A program made the translations under genes and the position numbers. A model generated the notes under the pieces. The model saw nothing but the letters and a program-made list of their open reading frames with translations. It ran no database searches and was not told the DNA's origin. Below are positions 16,749 to 25,508 of a DNA stretch of 38,375 bases, in pieces. The stretch's first letter is position 1, and each line of letters starts with the position of its first letter. The DNA is from Bordetella parapertussis (GTDB lineage Bacteria > Acidobacteriota > Terriglobia > Bryobacterales > Bryobacteraceae): NCBI GenBank assembly GCA_943328975.2, contig CALQCC020000041.1, forward strand, positions 1-38,375. The letters run 5' to 3'.

Positions 16749-18151
16749 TGACCCCCGAAGAATTTCGCGCCGCCGGTCATGAAGTGGTCGACTGGATCGC
16801 GGACTATTTGCGCGACGTCCACCAACTCCCGGTCACGACGGACGTTCAGCCGGGCGCATTGATCGACGCGCTGCCCGCATCCGCACCCGAACAGGGTGAA
16901 CCGATGGAGGTCATCCTCAAGGATTTCCGCGACCTCATCGTCCCCGGACTCACGCACTGGAATCATCCGCGCTTTCTGGCGTACTTCTCTATATCCGCAT
17001 CCGGACCCGGCATCCTGGGCGAGATGTTGGCGGCTGGCCTCAACGTGAACCAGTTGTTGTGGAAGACTGCGCCCGCGGCCACCGAACTGGAGCAGGTCAC
17101 GCTCGGTTGGCTGCGTCAATGGCTCGGCTTGCCCGACGAGTTTTTCGGTCTCATCCACGACACCGCCTCGACCGGAACCATGCACGCGATCCTGGCGGCG
17201 CGTGAACTGGCCGCGCCTGGTATCCGCCACACGGGCGAGTTCCCTGGCCTGACGTTGTACTGCTCCGAACACGCGCATTCTTCCGTCGACAAGGGCGCGA
17301 TGGCGCTGGGCGTGGGACTCGACAACATCCGCCACGTCCCGTCCGATGCCGAGTTCCGTATGCAGCCGGAAGTTCTCGACGCCATGATCCGCGAAGATTT
17401 GGCGCGCGGCAAGCAACCATTCTGCGTCGTCGCGACAGTTGGTACAACTTCCACCGCGAGCGTGGACCCCATTCGGCCGATCGCGGAGATCGCGAAGCGC
17501 CACGGCTTGTGGCTGCATGTGGACGCGGCCTATGGCGGAACTGCTGCGATCCTGGAAGAACACCGCCACATCCTGGATGGTGCCAGCCTCGCCGACTCTT
17601 TGGTAGTGAATCCGCACAAGTGGCTGTTCACGCCCGTAGATATCAGCGTGCTGTACACGCGCCGACCCGATGTCATGAAGCAGGCGGTTTCGTTGACGGA
17701 CGCGCCTCCATACTTGCAAGCCGACAGCAAGAATCGCGCCGTGAATTTATCCGACTACAGCCTCGCGCTGGGCCGCCGGTTCCGGTCATTGAAGCTGTGG
17801 TTCGTGCTGCGTTCCTTCGGACGCCAAGGCATCGCGGAAGTTCTGCGGCGTCACATCGATTCGGCGAAAACGATTGCAGCAGAGATCGCAGAGCATCCGG
17901 ACTTCGAGCTCTCGGCCCCGGTGCTGTTTTCGTTAGTGTGCTTCCGCTACCGCGGCTCCGATGAACAAAACCGCAGCTTGCTGGAGCAGGTGAACGTGTC
18001 GGGCGAAGCACTGCTCTCCTCGACAACGCTGCACGGACGCTTGGTGCTACGCATGGCGATCGGAAATCTGGGGACCACCCTCGACGATGTACGCCAAGTG
18101 TGGGCGTTGGTGCAGCAACTAGCCGCAGAGCTAGGCCGGAACGTCCGCTAG
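16748..18151 (+). CDS. Group II PLP-dependent decarboxylase, aromatic-amino-acid type
   Basis: 467 residues of the AADC (DOPA/tryptophan decarboxylase) family. Visible: [28 protein letters not shown], His177 in [12 protein letters not shown] (stacks on PLP), HVDAAYGG with Asp259 (PLP N1), [11 protein letters not shown] with the Schiff-base Lys291, and the family motif [15 protein letters not shown]. The flexible catalytic loop with Tyr ([11 protein letters not shown]) is retained, so decarboxylation is likely rather than aldehyde synthesis. Substrate unknown: tryptophan, phenylalanine/tyrosine or similar. Overlaps the ACT-protein stop by one base and is last of the cluster; its end overlaps the convergent kinase gene by 21 bases. 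Confidence 0.92.
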   Translation: MTPEEFRAAGHEVVDWIADYLRDVHQLPVTTDVQPGALIDALPASAPEQGEPMEVILKDFRDLIVPGLTHWNHPRFLAYFSISASGPGILGEMLAAGLNVNQLLWKTAPAATELEQVTLGWLRQWLGLPDEFFGLIHDTASTGTMHAILAARELAAPGIRHTGEFPGLTLYCSEHAHSSVDKGAMALGVGLDNIRHVPSDAEFRMQPEVLDAMIREDLARGKQPFCVVATVGTTSTASVDPIRPIAEIAKRHGLWLHVDAAYGGTAAILEEHRHILDGASLADSLVVNPHKWLFTPVDISVLYTRRPDVMKQAVSLTDAPPYLQADSKNRAVNLSDYSLALGRRFRSLKLWFVLRSFGRQGIAEVLRRHIDSAKTIAAEIAEHPDFELSAPVLFSLVCFRYRGSDEQNRSLLEQVNVSGEALLSSTTLHGRLVLRMAIGNLGTTLDDVRQVWALVQQLAAELGRNVR

Positions 18152-19798
18152 CAGAAACTGCTCAATCGTATCGATAAGTTGCGCCGCCTTTAGCGGCTTG
18201 GTGAGATACGCGTCCATGCCCGCGTTCAAGCAGCGTTCCTTATCACCCGTCATGGCATGTGCCGTCATGGCGATCACCGGCAGGTATTGCCAGCGAGCGT
18301 CGGCCCGAATTGCACGCGTCGTTTCGAGGCCATCCAGCACAGGCATCTGCACGTCCATCAAGATCAGATCGAAGGGCGCAGCGCTTTGCTCCAGGATCGT
18401 CAAAGCTTCTTGACCGTTGTTCGCCACGTCGATGGCGTAGCCCTTCTTGCGCAGCATCGCCAGCACGACGCGTTGATTGACCGCGTTGTCCTCCACCAGT
18501 AGCAGGCGCGCGGTGCCGGGGGAAGTGGTCGCGGCTACCGACGACCGGAGCGCGGGATCTGCCGCCGGAGCCGCCACCGCAACCACGTCAAACGGAATCT
18601 CGACGATGAATCGGCTGCCCTTGCCGACTTCACTTTCCACACGAATGGTGCCGCCCTGCAGCTCGATCAGTTTGCGCGTGATGGCAAGCCCCAATCCGGT
18701 GCCGCCGTACTTGCGCGAGATACTCGAATCCGCCTGCGTGAATTTATCAAAGATCAACGCCAGCTTGTCCTGAGGAATGCCCGAGCCCGTATCCGCCACT
18801 TCGATGGAGATGGTCGTTCGCCCGTCTCGTACAGCGGATGCCGACTGCGTCACCCGTACCGACCCCGCATCGGTGAACTTGATGGCATTCGAGACCAGAT
18901 TGTTCACGATCTGCCGCAAGCGCAGCGGATCGCCCGTCACCGTTAAGCCCGCGCCTGCGTTGCAGGCATACTGCAGCGCAACACCCTTCTGCTGCGCCTT
19001 GGCCGATTGCGGACGCAAGCACTCCTCAATCACCTTCCGTACGTTGCAAGGAACCGTTTCCAGTTGCATGCGACCGGCTTCGATCTTGGAAAGATCCAGG
19101 ATGTCATTCAACAGACCGAGCAGAGAGTAAGCGCAGCGCTGGGCGATCTCAACATTTTCGCGATCCTCGCCGCCGATGTGGCCGTCCAGCACTAAGTCGA
19201 GCATCCCCAGCAGGCCGTTCATTGGCGTGCGCAGTTCGTGCGACATGTTGGCCAGAAATTCGCTCTTTGCCTGCGTGGCCACCACCGCACCTTGCATCGC
19301 CTGCTGCAATTCCGCCGTGCGATCGCGGATGCGGTCTTCCAGCAATTCCTGGTGTTGGCGGATTTGTTCCTGCGACGCAGCCAGCGCCGCGATCATGCGA
19401 TTGAAGCTTTCCCCCAGCGATTCAATTTCGTCGCCCGTGCGGCTCACCTGGATCGGCTCCAGCCGACCTTGACCGACCGAGAGCATGCCTCTTTCCAGCA
19501 ACTCCAAGGGACGGCTGAGCACCCGCATCGAGAAGCGCGAAATCGCAAATGCCACACCGCTCACCGCGCCCGAAAGCAGCACGAATTTGCGCCAGTCGAG
19601 CGTGTGTTGGTTCAGATCCCAAACAAGCGCAATCGCCACCACCCACAGCAACACGATCAGCGTGAAGACCGAGAAGCGCCGGGAGACCGAGCGGTAGCGT
19701 TTTGGACGAGGGTAGTCCACGCTTCTATGATGCGGCGACCCCCTACTACTAGGCCATTGGGAAACCACCTTAGGGCATCTCCGATTCGCAATTAGCAC
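18131..19798 (-). CDS. Hybrid sensor histidine kinase/response regulator
   Basis: 555 residues. Two close TM segments (about 43-60 and 71-88) with almost no periplasmic sensor, HAMP (about 91-143), coiled coil (145-180), HisKA with [12 protein letters not shown] (His187), HATPase with N-box [10 protein letters not shown] (299-308), G1 DTGSGIP (336-342), G2 GGTGLGLAI (365-373), an Ala-rich linker, and a receiver domain [11 protein letters not shown] with phospho-Asp482 (LILMDVQMP) and Lys534. Short sensor suggests it senses membrane or cytoplasmic state. Start GTG 19798 has AGGGGG eight bases upstream; a GTG at 19720 is an alternative that removes 26 residues. No partner regulator is next to it. 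Confidence 0.95.
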   Translation of the reverse strand: MLIANRRCPKVVSQWPSSRGSPHHRSVDYPRPKRYRSVSRRFSVFTLIVLLWVVAIALVWDLNQHTLDWRKFVLLSGAVSGVAFAISRFSMRVLSRPLELLERGMLSVGQGRLEPIQVSRTGDEIESLGESFNRMIAALAASQEQIRQHQELLEDRIRDRTAELQQAMQGAVVATQAKSEFLANMSHELRTPMNGLLGMLDLVLDGHIGGEDRENVEIAQRCAYSLLGLLNDILDLSKIEAGRMQLETVPCNVRKVIEECLRPQSAKAQQKGVALQYACNAGAGLTVTGDPLRLRQIVNNLVSNAIKFTDAGSVRVTQSASAVRDGRTTISIEVADTGSGIPQDKLALIFDKFTQADSSISRKYGGTGLGLAITRKLIELQGGTIRVESEVGKGSRFIVEIPFDVVAVAAPAADPALRSSVAATTSPGTARLLLVEDNAVNQRVVLAMLRKKGYAIDVANNGQEALTILEQSAAPFDLILMDVQMPVLDGLETTRAIRADARWQYLPVIAMTAHAMTGDKERCLNAGMDAYLTKPLKAAQLIDTIEQFLLADVPA

Positions 19799-19840
19799 TT
19801 TGGTATCCCCCTTGTTATCCCGGGTGTTATCCTGGGTCGA

Positions 19841-20755
19841 ATGCCTTCCCGCTTGGCCACTTCGCTTTGCGGTATCCCCCTCAAGAACCCAGTACTAGCT
19901 GCTTCGGGGACCTACGCCTATGGGGTGGAGTTCGCGGATCTAGTCGACTTATCGGCCCTCGGCGGGATCGTCACGAAGGGACTGTCGCGCCAGCCCATCG
20001 CCGGTAACCCCCCGCCCCGCATGTGGGAAACCGAGGCGGGCATGATCAACTCCATCGGCCTGCAAAACATCGGCGTGCGGGCGTTCATTGAACAAAAGCT
20101 TCCCGCGCTGCGTACTTGCGGCACCCCGATCTTCGCCAACGTGTTCGGCTACAAGCTCGAAGACTACCTCGAAGTGGTACGCGCTCTGGAAGACGCCGAG
20201 GGACTCGCGGCTTACGAATTGAATGTCTCTTGCCCCAATACCGAAGGCGGCGGCATCTTCTTTTCCAGCGACCCTGTGGTGCTGGGAGAACTAGTCGCCG
20301 CCGTGCGCAAGCTGGCCAAGCGACCGCTTATCGTAAAGCTGTCCCCGAACGTGGCGCGCATCCAGCCCATCGCGCTGGCGGCCGAATCCGCGGGCGCGGA
20401 CGCAATCTCGCTGGTCAACACCTTCATCTCCCTGGCCATCGATCCACACACCCGCAAGGCTCGCCTGGGAGCAGGCTTCGGCGGCTTGTCTGGACCCGGC
20501 ATCAAGCCCATCGCTCTACGCATGGTGTACGAAGCGGCGCAGGCAGTGAAGATTCCCGTGGTGGGGCTGGGCGGGATCGCCTCCGGCGTAGACGCAGCGG
20601 AGTTCATGATCGCGGGCGCGACGGCCGTCGAAGTCGGCACCGCGAATTTCTGGGACCCGGCGTCGCCCGTGCGCATCGCCCGCGAGTTAGAAGCGTTCTT
20701 GCAACAGGAGGGTGTGGCCCGCGCCTCGGATCTAGTGGGTACGCTGAAACTATGA
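19841..20755 (+). CDS. pyrD: Dihydroorotate dehydrogenase, class 1B type
   Basis: PyrD oxidises dihydroorotate to orotate with FMN in pyrimidine synthesis. 304 residues, soluble class 1. Motifs: [36 protein letters not shown] with catalytic Cys131, [31 protein letters not shown] and [10 protein letters not shown]. The catalytic Cys and length fit class 1B, which works with the PyrK electron-transfer subunit; no pyrK is adjacent. Start ATG 19841 has no clear SD; TATCCT at 19828-19833 could be a -10 box of a nearly leaderless mRNA. Divergent from the kinase gene with only 42 bases between. Confidence 0.96.
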   Translation: MPSRLATSLCGIPLKNPVLAASGTYAYGVEFADLVDLSALGGIVTKGLSRQPIAGNPPPRMWETEAGMINSIGLQNIGVRAFIEQKLPALRTCGTPIFANVFGYKLEDYLEVVRALEDAEGLAAYELNVSCPNTEGGGIFFSSDPVVLGELVAAVRKLAKRPLIVKLSPNVARIQPIALAAESAGADAISLVNTFISLAIDPHTRKARLGAGFGGLSGPGIKPIALRMVYEAAQAVKIPVVGLGGIASGVDAAEFMIAGATAVEVGTANFWDPASPVRIARELEAFLQQEGVARASDLVGTLKL

Positions 20756-21135
20756 AACAAGTGATCTCGACCACCAGCGCTCCGGCGGCTATCGGACCGT
20801 ATTCGCAAGCCATCGTCTCGAACGGCTTCGCCTTCTTGAGCGGACAGATTCCGCTGGACCCGGCCACAGGGCAATTGATCGAAGGCGGCATTGAGGAGCA
20901 GACGCTGCGCGTGCTCGACAACCTGCAGTCCGTGTTGGAGGCTGCAGGATCGTCCCTGGCAGGCGTGGTGAAGACCACGGTCTACTTGAAAGACATGGGC
21001 GAGTTCGCGGCGATGAATGCGGTCTACGCGCGCTACTTTACAGAGAATCCACCAGCGCGCGCGACGGTAGAGGCGGCTCGCTTGCCGAAGGACGTTCGGG
21101 TGGAGATCGACTGCATTGCAGTGGTGGGCGGGTAG
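20752..21135 (+). CDS. ridA: RidA-family 2-iminobutanoate/2-iminopropanoate deaminase
   Basis: RidA hydrolyses reactive imine/enamine intermediates released by PLP enzymes such as threonine dehydratase. 127 residues from ATG 20752 ([20 protein letters not shown]), the standard RidA N-terminus. Key residues are present: Tyr17, Arg103 in [13 protein letters not shown] and Glu118 in [11 protein letters not shown] frame extended upstream to 20116 lies inside pyrD and is rejected. ATGA overlap with pyrD shows translational coupling. Followed by a palindromic repeat. Confidence 0.96.
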   Translation: MKQVISTTSAPAAIGPYSQAIVSNGFAFLSGQIPLDPATGQLIEGGIEEQTLRVLDNLQSVLEAAGSSLAGVVKTTVYLKDMGEFAAMNAVYARYFTENPPARATVEAARLPKDVRVEIDCIAVVGG

Positions 21136-21140
21136 TCGAA

Positions 21141-21250
21141 GGTCTGTCCGCTTGCTTACGCAAGGCGGTTCCGTGTCAGAATGCCTCGGCCACCAAGCGC
21201 AACATCGCGACACAGCACCGCGACCGTAAGGAAGCGGCCAAGCGAACGGA
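21141..21250. repeat. Palindromic intergenic repeat, copy 1
   Basis: GCGGTTCCGTGTC (21165-21177) matches the inverse of GACACAGCACCGC (21209-21221) at 11 of 13 positions. The left side carries its own hairpin, CCGCTTGC-TTAC-GCAAGGCGG, and the right side CCGCGACCGTAAGGAAGCGG. The same layout recurs at 23616-23700. It fills the space between ridA and the convergent gene at 21253. Confidence 0.7.
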
Positions 21251-21252
21251 TC

Positions 21253-21651
21253 TTACTTCGCCTTAGCCCGCGGGTCGTTCGGCCCGTGCACGGAATACGG
21301 AGCTTGGGGCGGCTTCAGAGTCACCTCCACCAACTTCTCGTCTTCTTCAATGGTGAACGTCTCGCCGAAGCTCTGATGATTCTTCGCCGTGACCTGGATG
21401 AGGATGTCGCCCTTCGGGATCCCCGGCAACTTCGCCGTTCCCTCTTGGGTCGTCTTCAGCTCCCACGACCGTTTGATCTTCTTCAAGGTCAGCTTGCGCC
21501 GACCCTGCTTGAACACCAGACGCACGTTGGCGCGATCCACCGGCTTACCGCGGTCGTCCGTCACCTTGACCGTGACCAGCGTGTAGTCACTGTCGGCAAA
21601 CGACGGAAGGCACATGGCCAGCAGGAGCACCAGAAGAATGACTTTCCGCAT
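21253..21651 (-). CDS. Small secreted protein with carboxypeptidase-regulatory-like fold
   Basis: 132 residues with a Sec signal peptide (MRKVILLVLLLAMCLPSFA, cleavage about residue 19). The mature part (TLVTVKVTDDRGKPVDRANVRLVF..., then EGTAKLPGIPKGDILIQVTAKNHQSFGETF) has the pattern of a CarboxypepD_reg/transthyretin-like beta sandwich, often a stalk or ligand-binding module in secreted proteins. Only one such domain is present and the gene is otherwise unrecognised. Basic middle (KQGRRKLTLKKIKR). The next leftward gene upstream, at 21682-22500, ends 31 bases before its start, so they may be cotranscribed. Confidence 0.8.
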   Translation of the reverse strand: MRKVILLVLLLAMCLPSFADSDYTLVTVKVTDDRGKPVDRANVRLVFKQGRRKLTLKKIKRSWELKTTQEGTAKLPGIPKGDILIQVTAKNHQSFGETFTIEEDEKLVEVTLKPPQAPYSVHGPNDPRAKAK

Positions 21652-21681
21652 GTGAGAATTATCGCACGCTGCAGCGGTTAC

Positions 21682-22500
21682 TTACTTCCGCGCTCTGTTG
21701 GGAGGGGAATCCTTTTCGTTCTCGACGCAGTAGTGCTCGAACAAATCCGTATCGGGCAGCAGCACCTCCACGAACTTGATCGTGACCGGCTGCGTGAAGG
21801 TCTTCGGATCGGTAACCGTCACCGTGACGTCCATGTGCCCGAAATCGCGGCGATGGAAGCGCTCTTCGACACGCAGTTCTTCGCTATGCCCGTGGCCACG
21901 GGCGTCCAGCCAGCTGAGGTTGTTGAAGCCAACGGTATCAACCACCAATGTGTCGCCGTCCCACTTGCCCACCGAATACCCCATCCAGGACGGCGATGGA
22001 TCGACCAGCTGCTTGCGGCCGTCGGTGAAGATCTGACGGAAGGTGGTCTCCACTTCGTACAGCATCACAATGACGCCGGGCGTTTGAATGATCTTGAATG
22101 GCTCTGGCAAGAGATCGGCATGCGGCACGCCGTCGGGCATGCAGTTGACGCTGGGACTGCCGGCCAGGCCCACTTGGCCGTTGCGCTGGAACGCAGCCCT
22201 GCCCTCGGGTGTAAGCGGCTCTTCCCCCGCCTTGAAATCCGAAAGGATGTCGCGGAAGTACCTGGAGTTTTCGGATTCGCCGATTCCAAACAAACCGCCC
22301 GGTGCCCGCGGATCCCCTTGGGCCTGCCAGATTCCAGAAAGATCGGGCTTGCCGTTCAGTGGCGCGGGCAGCGGCCCGGCCAGATTCACCTTGCCATCGG
22401 GCGTGCGCGGAGCCCCGGGCGTCGGCTGGTTCACCCACTGGGCTTGCGCGCCTATGCCAACGGTCATCAAAGCTGTTCCAATCCAAAGACTACAACGCAT
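21682..22500 (-). CDS. Secreted protein of the LSGIW-type acidobacterial family
   Basis: 272 residues from ATG 22500 (MRCSLWIGTALMTVGIGAQAQ, signal peptide, cleavage about residue 20). A longer frame back to 23211 would run antisense through the epimerase gene and is rejected. Features: PLNGKPDLSGIWQAQGDP near the N-terminus, GYSVGKWDGDTLVVDTVGFN, and GHGHSEELRVEERFHRRDFGHMD. This pattern occurs in many secreted proteins of acidobacteria and other soil bacteria; I know of no assigned activity. Divergent from the epimerase gene with 72 bases between. Confidence 0.82.
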   Translation of the reverse strand: MRCSLWIGTALMTVGIGAQAQWVNQPTPGAPRTPDGKVNLAGPLPAPLNGKPDLSGIWQAQGDPRAPGGLFGIGESENSRYFRDILSDFKAGEEPLTPEGRAAFQRNGQVGLAGSPSVNCMPDGVPHADLLPEPFKIIQTPGVIVMLYEVETTFRQIFTDGRKQLVDPSPSWMGYSVGKWDGDTLVVDTVGFNNLSWLDARGHGHSEELRVEERFHRRDFGHMDVTVTVTDPKTFTQPVTIKFVEVLLPDTDLFEHYCVENEKDSPPNRARK

Positions 22501-22572
22501 GCCCTGATTAAACCACAAGCGGAACAGCGCGGAACGGGTGCCCGATGTGCGATTCTGTGACCAAGAGGACGC

Positions 22573-23604
22573 ATGAAACTCGCCATCGCACTTTTCGCCT
22601 GCCTCACCATCCAAGCGCAAGACTACAAAGCGGAACGCACCTCGGATCACGGCATCCCCGTGGTCAGGCTCATGGACACGGTGAATAACGTCGAAATCGC
22701 CGTGGTGCCGTCCGTGGGCAACACCGCGTATGAGATGAAGGTGCACGGCAAGAACATTCTCTACTTCCCCTACGCCGACGTATCTGAATTCAAGGCCCGG
22801 CCGCAGCTCGCCGGAATTCCGTTCCTGGCTCCGTGGGCCAATCGCCTCGACCAGCAGGCTTTCTTCGCCAACGGCAAAAAATACAACTTCGACATGGAAT
22901 TCGGCAACGTGCGCGGCGAGATCCCGATCCACGGGCTGCTCTCCAGTTCGCCCTATTGGGAAATCTCCACCGTCACGGCGGATGCGCGCTCGGCGCGCTA
23001 CACCGCTCGGCTGCAATTTTGGAAACATCCAGACCTGATGGCGCAATGGCCCTTCGCGCATGAGTATGAGATGACGTATGCGCTGCATGACGGCGAGTTG
23101 GAAGTGCGGGTCAGCATCACCAACCTGAGCACTGAAACCATGCCGATCGCTGTGGGCTTCCATCCCTACTACCAGATCCCCGGCGTGCCGCGCGATCAGT
23201 ATACGGCGCACATCGCCGCCCGCAATCGTGTGACAGCGGACACCCGGCTACTACCCACGGGCGAATATCGTCCCATGGATTTGGCCAACGAGTTTTCGCT
23301 CCGCGGCATCACGCTCGACGACGGCTTCATCGATTTGGTCCGTGACCCCGACCGCCGGGCACGCTTCTACATCAAGGCCGGAGGCGCCACCATCGAGACC
23401 AGCTTCGGCCCGAAGTATCCGGCGGCGGTAGTGTGGTCCCCGAACCAGAACAACCAGCCGCAGCCATTCATTTGCTTCGAGCCAATGACCAACATCACCA
23501 ACGCGACCAACATGGCAGGCGTGGGCAAGTACCCCATGCTGCAGACAGTGGCCCCTGGGGCAAGGTGGACGGAAAGCTTCTGGGTGAAGCCCAGCGGCCT
23601 GTAG
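22573..23604 (+). CDS. Secreted aldose-1-epimerase-like protein
   Basis: 343 residues, galactose-mutarotase (GalM) superfamily. Signal peptide MKLAIALFACLTIQA (cleavage about 15-16), unlike cytoplasmic GalM. The catalytic set appears intact: Arg91 in PFLAPWANRLD, His120 in IPIHGLL, His197 in GFHPYYQIPG and Glu303 in FICFEPMTN. Such enzymes interconvert alpha and beta anomers; an exported one would act on sugars in the periplasm. AAGAGGA stands just before the ATG. The neighbouring MFS transporter (convergent, 23706) is of a family moving sugar acids, but a link is only inferred. Confidence 0.87.
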   Translation: MKLAIALFACLTIQAQDYKAERTSDHGIPVVRLMDTVNNVEIAVVPSVGNTAYEMKVHGKNILYFPYADVSEFKARPQLAGIPFLAPWANRLDQQAFFANGKKYNFDMEFGNVRGEIPIHGLLSSSPYWEISTVTADARSARYTARLQFWKHPDLMAQWPFAHEYEMTYALHDGELEVRVSITNLSTETMPIAVGFHPYYQIPGVPRDQYTAHIAARNRVTADTRLLPTGEYRPMDLANEFSLRGITLDDGFIDLVRDPDRRARFYIKAGGATIETSFGPKYPAAVVWSPNQNNQPQPFICFEPMTNITNATNMAGVGKYPMLQTVAPGARWTESFWVKPSGL

Positions 23605-23615
23605 ATCGAGTATCG

Positions 23616-23700
23616 AGTGTCTGTCCGCTCGCTCACGCGCGCGGTTCAGTGTAGGATGCCAACACAGAACCGCCCTTCGTAAGCATGCGGCCAGACCCGA
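23616..23700. repeat. Palindromic intergenic repeat, copy 2
   Basis: GCGGTTCAGTGT (23641-23652) is inverted as ACACAGAACCGC (23662-23673), 11 of 12 matching, around the loop AGGATGCCA. The left flank GTCTGTCCGCTCGCTCACGC parallels copy 1 (GTCTGTCCGCTTGCTTACGC), and the right flank ends GTAAGCATGCGGCCAGA, parallel to GTAAGGAAGCGGCCAAG. In one frame the left half reads VCPLAHARGSV, a string I know from spurious protein tails in acidobacterial and planctomycete genomes. Confidence 0.75.
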
Positions 23701-23705
23701 ACATC

Positions 23706-24989
23706 CTACTCCGTCCCCTCCAGCGGCGTAACCGAATCCAAAAAATACCAACACGGCAGCGCCGCCAAGTAAACCGCCGCCGAGATATAAAACGCCAGGT
23801 TCCAGTTACTCCCCGACGCCGTCAGCACATAGCCGATCACCGCCGGAGCCACCGCTCCACCTAGGTTGCCCCAACTGTTCATCGCGCCCGAAAGCGTCCC
23901 CGCATACTTACCGCCCATGTCCATGCTCGCCGCCCACGAAGGCGGCATCGCAAGATCATTCGAGAAGCTAGCCATGGCGATACAAATCACCGCCAGCCGA
24001 GCGTCCTGCGCATACGTCGTTAAAATCAAGAACCCACACGCACCCGCGTATCCCACGCACGCGACCATGCGACGCGTGCGCGAAAGATCGCCTGTGATGC
24101 GGAACAACTGCTCCGTAAGAAAAACGCTGACTGGGTTTCCGAGCCCACCCATGAACAGCGGCAGCACCCCGAACATCGCGGCCTGCGCGACGTTCATACC
24201 GCGCGCTTCACGCAGATACGTGGGTAGCCAAGTGATATTGAAATACCAACCGTAGTTCAGAAAGAAGTATTGCCAGCACAGCAGCCACACTCGTCCCGAC
24301 CGCAGCAGCGTACCCCACGGAGCTTTGCCATGACCCGAGATGCGCTCCGCTCCCGAACGCAGCAGCGCCTTCTCGGCCTCGTTCATCTTGGGATGTTCCA
24401 GCGGATTGTCGCGATACCAGAAGTAGAACGCCGCCGCCCACACGAGTCCCAACACGCCGAAGACCTCGAACGCGTGTCGCCAACCGACGGCCAGAATGAT
24501 GGGAGCGGCCAGCAGCGGTGTAAACGCTCCGCCCCAACGCGCGCACAGCCACAGCAGTCCCTGCGCGCGAACGCGTTCGTGATCGGGCAACCAGATCGTG
24601 AACATCTTCGCGAGATTCGGGAAACAACCGGCCTCTCCGGCTCCGAAGAGAAATCGCACCGTCACCATGGAAGCGAAGCCGCGCGCCCATCCAGTAGCCG
24701 CCGTGAAGAACGACCACCACAACACGATCCGGAGGATGACACGCCGCGGGCCTAACCAATCGCCCAGATACCCACCGGGAATTTCAAACAGCGCATAGGC
24801 CAGCGCGAACGCCGTGAACACCCAACCGAGCTGAACATCGCTCAGGCCCAGCTCCTGCCGAATGTACGGACCCGCGACAGAGATCGCCACGCGGTCAATG
24901 TAAGTGATCACCGCAAGGGTTACGGTGAACGCCAACACGCCATAGCGGACGCGCGTTGCGGGAGCGGTTGAGACCACGAGGTCAGCCAT
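23706..24989 (-). CDS. MFS transporter, ACS (anion:cation symporter) family
   Basis: 427 residues, about 12 TM helices. The N-terminal half has TYIDRVAISVAGPYI and FEIPGGYLGDWLGPRRVI (the MFS loop 2-3 motif), then FLFGAGEAGCFPNLAKMFTIWLP, typical of the ACS family (tartrate, glucarate, galactonate, phthalate transporters). The substrate is probably an organic or sugar acid but cannot be named. TAACAT (minus strand, 25004-24999) lies nine bases before the ATG, overlapping the promoter area of the divergent DUF3237 gene. Confidence 0.93.
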   Translation of the reverse strand: MADLVVSTAPATRVRYGVLAFTVTLAVITYIDRVAISVAGPYIRQELGLSDVQLGWVFTAFALAYALFEIPGGYLGDWLGPRRVILRIVLWWSFFTAATGWARGFASMVTVRFLFGAGEAGCFPNLAKMFTIWLPDHERVRAQGLLWLCARWGGAFTPLLAAPIILAVGWRHAFEVFGVLGLVWAAAFYFWYRDNPLEHPKMNEAEKALLRSGAERISGHGKAPWGTLLRSGRVWLLCWQYFFLNYGWYFNITWLPTYLREARGMNVAQAAMFGVLPLFMGGLGNPVSVFLTEQLFRITGDLSRTRRMVACVGYAGACGFLILTTYAQDARLAVICIAMASFSNDLAMPPSWAASMDMGGKYAGTLSGAMNSWGNLGGAVAPAVIGYVLTASGSNWNLAFYISAAVYLAALPCWYFLDSVTPLEGTE

Positions 24990-24998
24990 AGCCTATCG

Positions 24999-25026
24999 AT
25001 GTTACCGCACCCGGGCGCGCTAGAAT
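24999..25026. promoter_or_regulatory. Overlapping divergent -10 boxes
   Basis: TAGAAT at 25021-25026 (+) is nine bases before the DUF3237 ATG at 25036; TAACAT at 25004-24999 (-) is nine bases before the MFS ATG at 24989. The 46-base gap leaves no room for ordinary 5' leaders, so both mRNAs would be leaderless or nearly so. Confidence 0.4.
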
Positions 25027-25035
25027 CGTTAGGGA

Positions 25036-25488
25036 ATGACACCTACACTCGAGTTCGTCTTCGAACTTACGGCCCAAGTCTCGCCTTCGGAAAAGATCGC
25101 CACTACGGCCGGCGAGCGCCGCATTGTCCCGATCCTGAGCGGCACCTTCGAGGGTCCGGATGTGCGCGGCAAGGTGCTCCCCGGTGGAGCGGATTACCAA
25201 CTGGTCCACCCCGATGGGTTCACAGAGATCGAAGCTCGCTACGTGGTGGAGACCGACCAGGGCGAGAAGATCTACGTGACGAACAAAGGTATGCGCCACG
25301 CGCCCCCGGATGTGATGACCGACCTCAATGCAGGCAGGCCCGTGGATCCGGCCAAGGTCTACTTTCGCGCTGCGCCCACGTTCGAGACCGCCGCGCCGCG
25401 CCTCCAATGGATGACCCGTGCGTTATTCATTTCCGCGGGCGAGCGCTATCCGGAAGGAGTGAAGATCCGCTGTTACCGCGTGGCGTAG
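25036..25488 (+). CDS. DUF3237-family protein
   Basis: 150 residues matching the DUF3237 beta-barrel pattern: PTLEFVFELTAQVSP at the N-terminus, GERRIVPILSGTFEGPDVRGKVLPGGADYQLV, then YVVETDQGEKIYVTNKGMRHAP and FRAAPTFETAAPRLQWM near the end. No signal peptide, so cytoplasmic. No biochemical role is known to me for this family; relatives sit near catabolic genes. AGGGA touches the ATG, too close for a normal SD; a TAGAAT box nine bases upstream suggests leaderless translation. Confidence 0.88.
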   Translation: MTPTLEFVFELTAQVSPSEKIATTAGERRIVPILSGTFEGPDVRGKVLPGGADYQLVHPDGFTEIEARYVVETDQGEKIYVTNKGMRHAPPDVMTDLNAGRPVDPAKVYFRAAPTFETAAPRLQWMTRALFISAGERYPEGVKIRCYRVA

Positions 25489-25496
25489 CAGCGTGA

Positions 25497-25502
25497 TAGA
25501 GT
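25497..25502 (+). promoter_or_regulatory. Possible -10 box before the metallo-hydrolase gene
   Basis: TAGAGT, six bases before the ATG at 25509, in the 20-base gap after the DUF3237 gene. No SD is visible for the downstream gene. If used, it gives a leaderless transcript starting at or next to the ATG. Confidence 0.3.
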
Positions 25503-25508
25503 CACAGC

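Noticed and set aside
19802-19881. Repeated GGTATCCCCCT (19802-19812 and 19871-19881) as a regulatory repeat
   Set aside because: The second copy is ordinary coding sequence of pyrD (GIPL); probably coincidence.
22501-23211. N-terminal extension of the secreted protein at 21682-22500
   Set aside because: It would run antisense through the epimerase gene and place the signal peptide inside the protein.
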